A stretch of 64,000 bases of DNA from positions 746,439 to 810,438 of the forward strand of contig NZ_PHNC01000031.1 of the NCBI RefSeq assembly GCF_003121295.1, given 5' to 3'. Source of the stretch: Streptomyces orinoci (GTDB lineage: Bacteria; Actinomycetota; Actinomycetes; Streptomycetales; Streptomycetaceae). How positions within the stretch are numbered: the first letter of the stretch is position 1; the number at the start of each line of letters is the position of its first letter. Positions 59,509-64,000 of this stretch are shown in pieces. Position numbers and translations under genes: made by a program. Under the pieces are notes generated by a model, which did not search any database, was not told the DNA's origin, and saw only the letters and a list, made by a program, of their open reading frames with translations.

Positions 59509-61326
59509 CTACTTGATGACCGTGATCCGGTCACCCTTCGGCGGCGCCATCGGATGCGCCTTAGAAGAATGCGCCCCCAGGAAAGCCACAAACGCATCCA
59601 GGTCGGAAGGACCATTCAACTTGTGCTGCGCACTCTTGAACGTGGCGAACCCATCCCCGCCACCCATCAGAAACTCATTGGCCGCAACCCGGTACGTCTT
59701 CTTCGGGTCGATCGGGACACCGTCGAGCTTGACCGAGGAGGCGACAACCCGGTCCGCACCCTTCTTCGTCAGGTCCAGGGTGTACGTAAATCCCTTGCTC
59801 ACCTGAAGAATCTTGGGCTCCGGGCCATTCACCGGGCCACTCACCTGCTCACGCAGGATGGACAGCAACTGCGCCCCCGTAAGGTCGGCGCTCTGCATCA
59901 TGTTGTTGAACGGCTGGACCGTGTACGCCTTGCCAAAGGTCACCACACCGTCGCCCTCCTTCCCCGCCGCCTTGTAGGCGAGGTCGGAGCGGATGCCACC
60001 CTCGTTCATCAGGGCGATCTGGGCGCCACCCTTGTCCTTGGGGGCCAGCCCCTCCAGCTGGGCGTCGGCGATCACATCGCCGAGCGGCTCTTCCTCCGTG
60101 TCCGCGCCCCGGCCGTTGATATCGGCGGAGATATAGCCCACCGGACGGTCGATCTTGGAGCCGGCCAGCTTCTTCCAGTGACCGATCAGCTTGGTCATGT
60201 CCGGAGCCTTGGGCACATCGCGGCGCACCACATGGTTGACCGCGTGCGGCGCCTTGGTGGCGGTGCGCACAATGCGACCGGTGTGACGGTCGTAGGTGAG
60301 CGTGGTCTCGGTGTAGAGGCGCCCGAAGGAGGCGGCCGAGGAGACCGTGCGCGGGTGGCCCGCCGGGTCCGGGATGGTGCAGGCGTACGCCTGGTGCGTG
60401 TGGCCGGTCAGCAGAGCGTCCACCGCGGGCGTGACGTGCTTGGCGATATTGACAATCGGGCCGGAGAGGCCGCTGCCCGGGCCCGAGGCATCGCAGTTGT
60501 AGTTGTACGCGTTGGAGGCCGGCATCCCGCCCTCGTGGATCAGGGCGACGATCGACTTGACGCCCTTGCGGTTGAGCTCCTTGGCGTACTTATTGATGGT
60601 CTGGACCTCGTCACCGAACTTCAGGCCCTTGACGCCCTCGGCGGTGACCACGTCCGGGGTGCCCTTGAGGGTCACCCCGATAAAGCCGATCTTGACGCCC
60701 TTGTGCTGCCAGATCATGTACGGCTTGAGGATCGGCTTGCCGGTCTTGGCGTCGGTGACATTGGCGGCGAGATACGGGAAGTTCGCGCCGGTGAACTTCT
60801 TGCCCTTCTCCGCGCAGCCGTCCTTGGGGTGGCAGCCGCCGCGCTGCTTGCGCAGCAGTTCGGCGCGGCCCTTGTCGAACTCGTGGTTGCCGACCGAGGT
60901 GACGTCCAGCTTCAGCTTGTTGAGCGCCTCGATGGTCGGCTCGTCATGGAAGAGGGCGGAGGTCAGCGGGGAGGCGCCCACCATGTCACCGGCGGCCGCG
61001 GTGATCGAGTAGGGGTGGCCCTTACGGGCCTGGCGCAGGGCGGTGGCCAGGTACTCCATGCCGCCCGCCGGTATGGACTTCTTGGAGCCGTCCGGCTCGG
61101 CCTCGGTCACGGTACCCGAGGAGCCCTGCGGCGGCTCAAGGTTGCCGTGCAGGTCATTGAAGGAGAGCAACTGCACATCGACCGTGCGGCCATGGGCCTG
61201 GCGGGCGTCGGAGGCCGAGGCGATGGGCGCGGTGCCGGCCAGCGCCCCTGCGGTGGCGGCGAGTACGGCCGCACCTGCGGTGATGCGTCTGGCGAGGCGG
61301 CGCTCACGGGGAGGCGTCGCGGACAT
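59509..61326 (-). CDS. Secreted 5'-nucleotidase (UshA-like)
   Basis: A 605-residue protein with a signal peptide (ending near ASASDA). The N-terminal metallophosphatase domain has the metal motifs LLSFNDLHGNL, GDMVGASP, GNHEFDKG and GHTHQAYA. A C-terminal nucleotidase domain binds the base (NEGGIRSDL; YTVQPFNNMM). It releases phosphate from extracellular nucleotides. A PHO-box-like pair upstream fits control by phosphate. It is divergent from mshD. Confidence 0.93.
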   Translation of the reverse strand: MSATPPRERRLARRITAGAAVLAATAGALAGTAPIASASDARQAHGRTVDVQLLSFNDLHGNLEPPQGSSGTVTEAEPDGSKKSIPAGGMEYLATALRQARKGHPYSITAAAGDMVGASPLTSALFHDEPTIEALNKLKLDVTSVGNHEFDKGRAELLRKQRGGCHPKDGCAEKGKKFTGANFPYLAANVTDAKTGKPILKPYMIWQHKGVKIGFIGVTLKGTPDVVTAEGVKGLKFGDEVQTINKYAKELNRKGVKSIVALIHEGGMPASNAYNYNCDASGPGSGLSGPIVNIAKHVTPAVDALLTGHTHQAYACTIPDPAGHPRTVSSAASFGRLYTETTLTYDRHTGRIVRTATKAPHAVNHVVRRDVPKAPDMTKLIGHWKKLAGSKIDRPVGYISADINGRGADTEEEPLGDVIADAQLEGLAPKDKGGAQIALMNEGGIRSDLAYKAAGKEGDGVVTFGKAYTVQPFNNMMQSADLTGAQLLSILREQVSGPVNGPEPKILQVSKGFTYTLDLTKKGADRVVASSVKLDGVPIDPKKTYRVAANEFLMGGGDGFATFKSAQHKLNGPSDLDAFVAFLGAHSSKAHPMAPPKGDRITVIK

Positions 61327-61407
61327 GAAGGTCCCCCTGCTAGGAGATCAAGGTGTTCGGGTCGGGCGCAGCTTACGTTCAACGCGCGTAGCCCGGCAGG
61401 AGGGTTG

Positions 61408-61425
61408 AGGTAACGGAAGGGTGAC
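61408..61425 (-). promoter_or_regulatory. Weak PHO box before the 5'-nucleotidase
   Basis: On the minus strand GTCACCC (61419-61425) and GTTACCT (61408-61414) are 11 bases apart, each one or two bases from the PHO repeat. The site is about 85-100 bases before the gene start. Confidence 0.45.
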
Positions 61426-61489
61426 GGGTGGGGGCGGGCGGCGCCCGGGGCCCTGCGGAGGCCGGGCCGCCAAGCCGTAGGCTCGCCCC

Positions 61490-62416
61490 ATGAGCGAGGT
61501 GCTGAATGATGTGAGCGGTCAGCGGCGGATCGAGGTGCTGGACGAGCTGTCACCGGACCAGGTGGAGCGGGTGCTGGAGCTGTTGCGGGAGGCGGCGGCC
61601 GAGGACGGCCAGCCGGCCGTCTCCGAGCAGGGCCGGCTGCAACTGCGCGGGCGCCGGGAGGGGGTGCGTCATGTGCTGGTGCATGACGCGGCCGGGGTGT
61701 TCGTCGGCTATGGACAGCTGGAGGACAGCGATCCGGTGGAGGCCCCGGCAGCGGAGCTGGTGGTGCGCCCCGCCTACCGGGGGGTGGGGCATGGACGGGC
61801 CCTGGGCAACGCCCTGTTGAAGCAGTCGGGCAAGCGGCTGCGGGTGTGGGCGCACGGCGGCCATCCGGCGGCCCGGCACCTGGCCCAGGTGCTGGGGATG
61901 ACGCTCTTCCGTGAACTGCGGCAGATGCGGCGCCCGCTGGGCGATCTGGGGCTGGCGGAGCCGGTCTATCCGCCGGGGGTGACGGTGCGTACCTTCCGTC
62001 CCGGCGAGGACGACGCGGACTGGCTGGCCGCCAACGCGGCGGCCTTTGCGCACCATCCCGAGCAGGGTTCGCTCACCCAGCGCGACCTGGACGACCGCAA
62101 GGCGGAGAGCTGGTTCGACCCGGAGGGCTTCTTCCTGGCCGAGCGGGGGGGCCGGATCATCGGCTTCCACTGGACCAAGGTGCACCAGGAGGAGGGCGGC
62201 CTGGGCGAGGTCTATGTGGTGGGCGTACGGCCCGAGGCGCAGGGCGGCGGCCTGGGCAAGGCGCTGACCGCCACCGGGCTGCGTCATCTGGCGGAAAAGG
62301 GGCTGCCCACCGCGATGCTCTATGTGGACGCCGACAACAAGGCGGCGGTGCGGGTGTACGAGGGGATGGGGTTCCTGGTGCACGAGGTGGATCTGATGTA
62401 CCGCACCGAGAGCTGA
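61490..62416 (+). CDS. mshD: Mycothiol synthase
   Basis: A 308-residue protein with two GNAT domains. The second has the full acetyl-CoA loop VVGVRPEAQGGGLGKALT and the typical YVDADNKAAVRVYEGMGF. MshD acetylates the Cys amine of Cys-GlcN-Ins, the last step of mycothiol synthesis. The ATG at 61490 is natural. Mycothiol is confined to actinobacteria. Confidence 0.93.
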   Translation: MSEVLNDVSGQRRIEVLDELSPDQVERVLELLREAAAEDGQPAVSEQGRLQLRGRREGVRHVLVHDAAGVFVGYGQLEDSDPVEAPAAELVVRPAYRGVGHGRALGNALLKQSGKRLRVWAHGGHPAARHLAQVLGMTLFRELRQMRRPLGDLGLAEPVYPPGVTVRTFRPGEDDADWLAANAAAFAHHPEQGSLTQRDLDDRKAESWFDPEGFFLAERGGRIIGFHWTKVHQEEGGLGEVYVVGVRPEAQGGGLGKALTATGLRHLAEKGLPTAMLYVDADNKAAVRVYEGMGFLVHEVDLMYRTES

Positions 62417-62491
62417 GCGGCTTCCCCGGTTTGACAGCACACCAGCACTGCCCGCACGCTTTCACTAGTCAAGTAGTGGAAGGGGCGGTGC

Positions 62492-62890
62492 GTGGTCGAG
62501 TTCCGTATCGACCGGCGCAGCGGGGTCGCCACGTACCTGCAGATCGTGCAGCAGGTCAAGCAGGCCCTGCGGCTCGGTCTGCTCGCGCCCGGGGACAAGC
62601 TGCCGACGGCCAAGGAGGTCGTCGCCGCCACGGCCATCAACCCCAATACCGTGCTCAAGGCCTACCGCGAGCTGGACCGCGAGGGTCTGGTGGAGGCCCG
62701 TCCGGGCCTGGGCACCTTTGTCCGGCGCTCGCTGGCCCGGCCCGGAGCCGGTGCCGACTCGCCACTGCGCGCCGAGCTCGCCGGGTGGCTGGCACGGGCC
62801 CGCGCGGCGGGCCTGGACCGCGAGGATGTGGCGGCGCTGGTGGCCTCGGTCCTGGAGGAGGGCTTCGGCGGGGCGGGTGAGCGGGGATGA
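62492..62890 (+). CDS. GntR-family regulator (YtrA type)
   Basis: A 132-residue protein with the GntR winged helix (YLQIVQQVKQALRLGLLAPG; AINPNTVLKAYRELDREGL) and only a short C-terminal helix, as in the YtrA subfamily. The latter usually represses the ABC transporter operon it heads, as here. The GTG at 62492 follows GGAAGGGG. It overlaps the next gene by 4 bases. Confidence 0.9.
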   Translation: MVEFRIDRRSGVATYLQIVQQVKQALRLGLLAPGDKLPTAKEVVAATAINPNTVLKAYRELDREGLVEARPGLGTFVRRSLARPGAGADSPLRAELAGWLARARAAGLDREDVAALVASVLEEGFGGAGERG

Positions 62891-63828
62891 CCGAACTGAC
62901 CTTTCTGCCCGGCCGGACCGCCCTGGAGGCGGTCGGCCTGGGGGTGCGCTACCGCCGCCGCTGGGCATTGCGCGACTGCTCGTTCCGGGTGCCGGCGGGG
63001 CGGGTGTGCGCCCTGGTCGGCCCCAATGGGGCCGGAAAGTCCACCCTGTTGTCGGTGGCCGCCGGGCTGCGCCGGGCGGACGCGGGCGCGCTGAGCGTCT
63101 TCGACGGACTGCCGGCGGACCCGGACAACCGCCCGAGGGTGGCCTATCTGGCCCAGGACAAGCCGCTGTACCCGCAGTTCACGGTGGCCGACACACTGCG
63201 CATGGGGCGGGAACTCAACCCGGGGCACTGGGACCAGGCCCGCGCCGAGCGGCTGATCCGCCAGGGAAACCTTTCCCTTCACGCCCGGGTGGGCTCGCTC
63301 TCCGGCGGCCAGCGCACCCGGGTCGCCCTCGCCCTGGCCTTCGGCAAACGCCCCGAACTACTGCTGCTGGACGAGCCGATGGGCGATCTCGATCCGCTGG
63401 TGCGCCATGAGATGACCGCCGCCCTGATGACCGAGGCGGCCGAGAACGCCACCACCATTGTGCTGGCCTCCCATGTGCTGGCCGAGCTGGAGGGCGTCTG
63501 CGACTATCTGCTGCTGCTCTCCGGCGGCCGGGTGCGGCTGGCGGGCGAGGTGGAGGATTTGCTGGCCACCCACTCGCTGGTCGTCGGACGGCATGAAGAG
63601 GCCGGTGAGCCAAGGGAGTTCCGGGATCACACGGTGGTCGAGTGCCGGGTCACCGGACGGCAGCTCACGGCCCTGGTCCGTACCGAAGAGGGGCCGCTCG
63701 CCGGACGGTGGGAGACCTCGGAACCGTCTCTGGAGGATCTGTTGCTGGCCTATCTGCGCTCTCCTCAGGCGCCCTCGCTGCTGACCCCCAGCGCGGAGCC
63801 GCGGCTGGGGCTGCGGAGGGCGGTATGA
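62887..63828 (+). CDS. ABC transporter ATPase
   Basis: A 313-residue protein: Walker A GPNGAGKST, Q-loop YLAQDKP, signature LSGGQRTR, Walker B LLLDEPMGDLD, H-loop LASHVLAE. It then has a C-terminal extension (about residues 215-313) as in drug-resistance or antibiotic-export ATPases. Its stop overlaps the permease start. The GntR regulator probably controls it. Confidence 0.9.
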   Translation: MTELTFLPGRTALEAVGLGVRYRRRWALRDCSFRVPAGRVCALVGPNGAGKSTLLSVAAGLRRADAGALSVFDGLPADPDNRPRVAYLAQDKPLYPQFTVADTLRMGRELNPGHWDQARAERLIRQGNLSLHARVGSLSGGQRTRVALALAFGKRPELLLLDEPMGDLDPLVRHEMTAALMTEAAENATTIVLASHVLAELEGVCDYLLLLSGGRVRLAGEVEDLLATHSLVVGRHEEAGEPREFRDHTVVECRVTGRQLTALVRTEEGPLAGRWETSEPSLEDLLLAYLRSPQAPSLLTPSAEPRLGLRRAV

Positions 63829-64000
63829 GCGCCGTCGCGGCAACTCCCGCCGCAGAGCGCGGTGGTGGGCCCCGGGGGCTGGCCTGGCTGGTGCTGCGCC
63901 GGCACCGGGGTGTGGTGCTGATCGCCTCGGCGGTGCTGGTGGTGGCCGTGGTGCAACTGGTCTTCCTGCGGCTGGCGATGAGCAGTGCGATCGATGGTCT
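63825..64000 (+). CDS. ABC permease, cut by the right edge
   Basis: The ATG at 63825 overlaps the ATPase stop as ATGA. The visible 58 residues contain a first membrane helix (GVVLIASAVLVVAVVQLVFL). The rest lies beyond the window. By operon position it should be the membrane partner of the ATPase. Confidence 0.75.
   Translation, partial: MSAVAATPAAERGGGPRGLAWLVLRRHRGVVLIASAVLVVAVVQLVFLRLAMSSAIDG

Overview
The window is high-GC chromosomal DNA of a Streptomyces or close relative. Evidence: strong third-position GC bias, GTG starts, actinomycete-specific families (mycothiol synthase, GlnR, RsiG, DUF397-less WhiJ-type pair, DUF2516, DUF3099, FABP/nitrobindin), PHO boxes of 11-bp direct repeats, and the intergenic repeat built on GCGCAGTTCCCCGCGCCCC. 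No rRNA, tRNA or CRISPR array was seen.

Layout. 0.2-9 kb: serine hydrolase, small secreted and membrane proteins, MerR/TipAS regulator, Ser/Thr kinase, peptidoglycan hydrolase, PAP2 phosphatase (with an in-frame TTA codon), bicovalent-FAD oxidase. 9-17 kb: lipoprotein, CsoR with its operator, the DUF47-PiT phosphate permease pair, and convergent pstSCAB behind a four-repeat PHO box. 17-21 kb: NlpC/P60 hydrolase, SpoIIE-type phosphatase, DUF2516, HbhA-like protein, XRE regulator. 21.4-33.7 kb: an accessory, partly decayed stretch with truncated MerR, MFS, HxlR and GNAT genes. It also carries an ECF41 sigma factor with its AhpD-like partner, a second ECF sigma factor, two azoreductases, an HxlR regulator, an MFS exporter, an FMN reductase and an Eis-like acetyltransferase. 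Most of these point to quinone, azo or thiol stress.

33.9-46 kb: conserved housekeeping genes. These are rsiG (anti-WhiG, with both c-di-GMP motifs), dtd, ygfZ, nur, an ABC transporter behind a probable cobalamin riboswitch, nitrobindin, DsrE, the sulfurtransferase operon sseA-sseC behind a Cys-containing leader peptide, a DUF2993 protein, a membrane protein with a Gly/Ser/Tyr repeat domain, and a MoaD/ThiS protein. 46-50 kb: a heterodimeric ABC exporter. 50-64 kb: a DUF5753 regulator/ATPase pair, a hydrolase, glnR (with a coupled 14-codon leader ORF), a LacI regulator, a DegP-like protease with an MprAB-like two-component system, an NAD(P)-binding protein, a secreted 5'-nucleotidase with a weak PHO box, mshD, and a GntR-ABC operon cut by the right edge.

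How the parts fit: phosphate supply (pst, pit, nucleotidase, PAP2) and nitrogen control (glnR) share the region with metal and B12 handling (csoR, nur, the riboswitch operon) and sulfur metabolism. From memory of S. coelicolor gene order, the block from about 17 kb rightwards runs backwards relative to csoR-pst. That suggests an inversion breakpoint just upstream of pstS.
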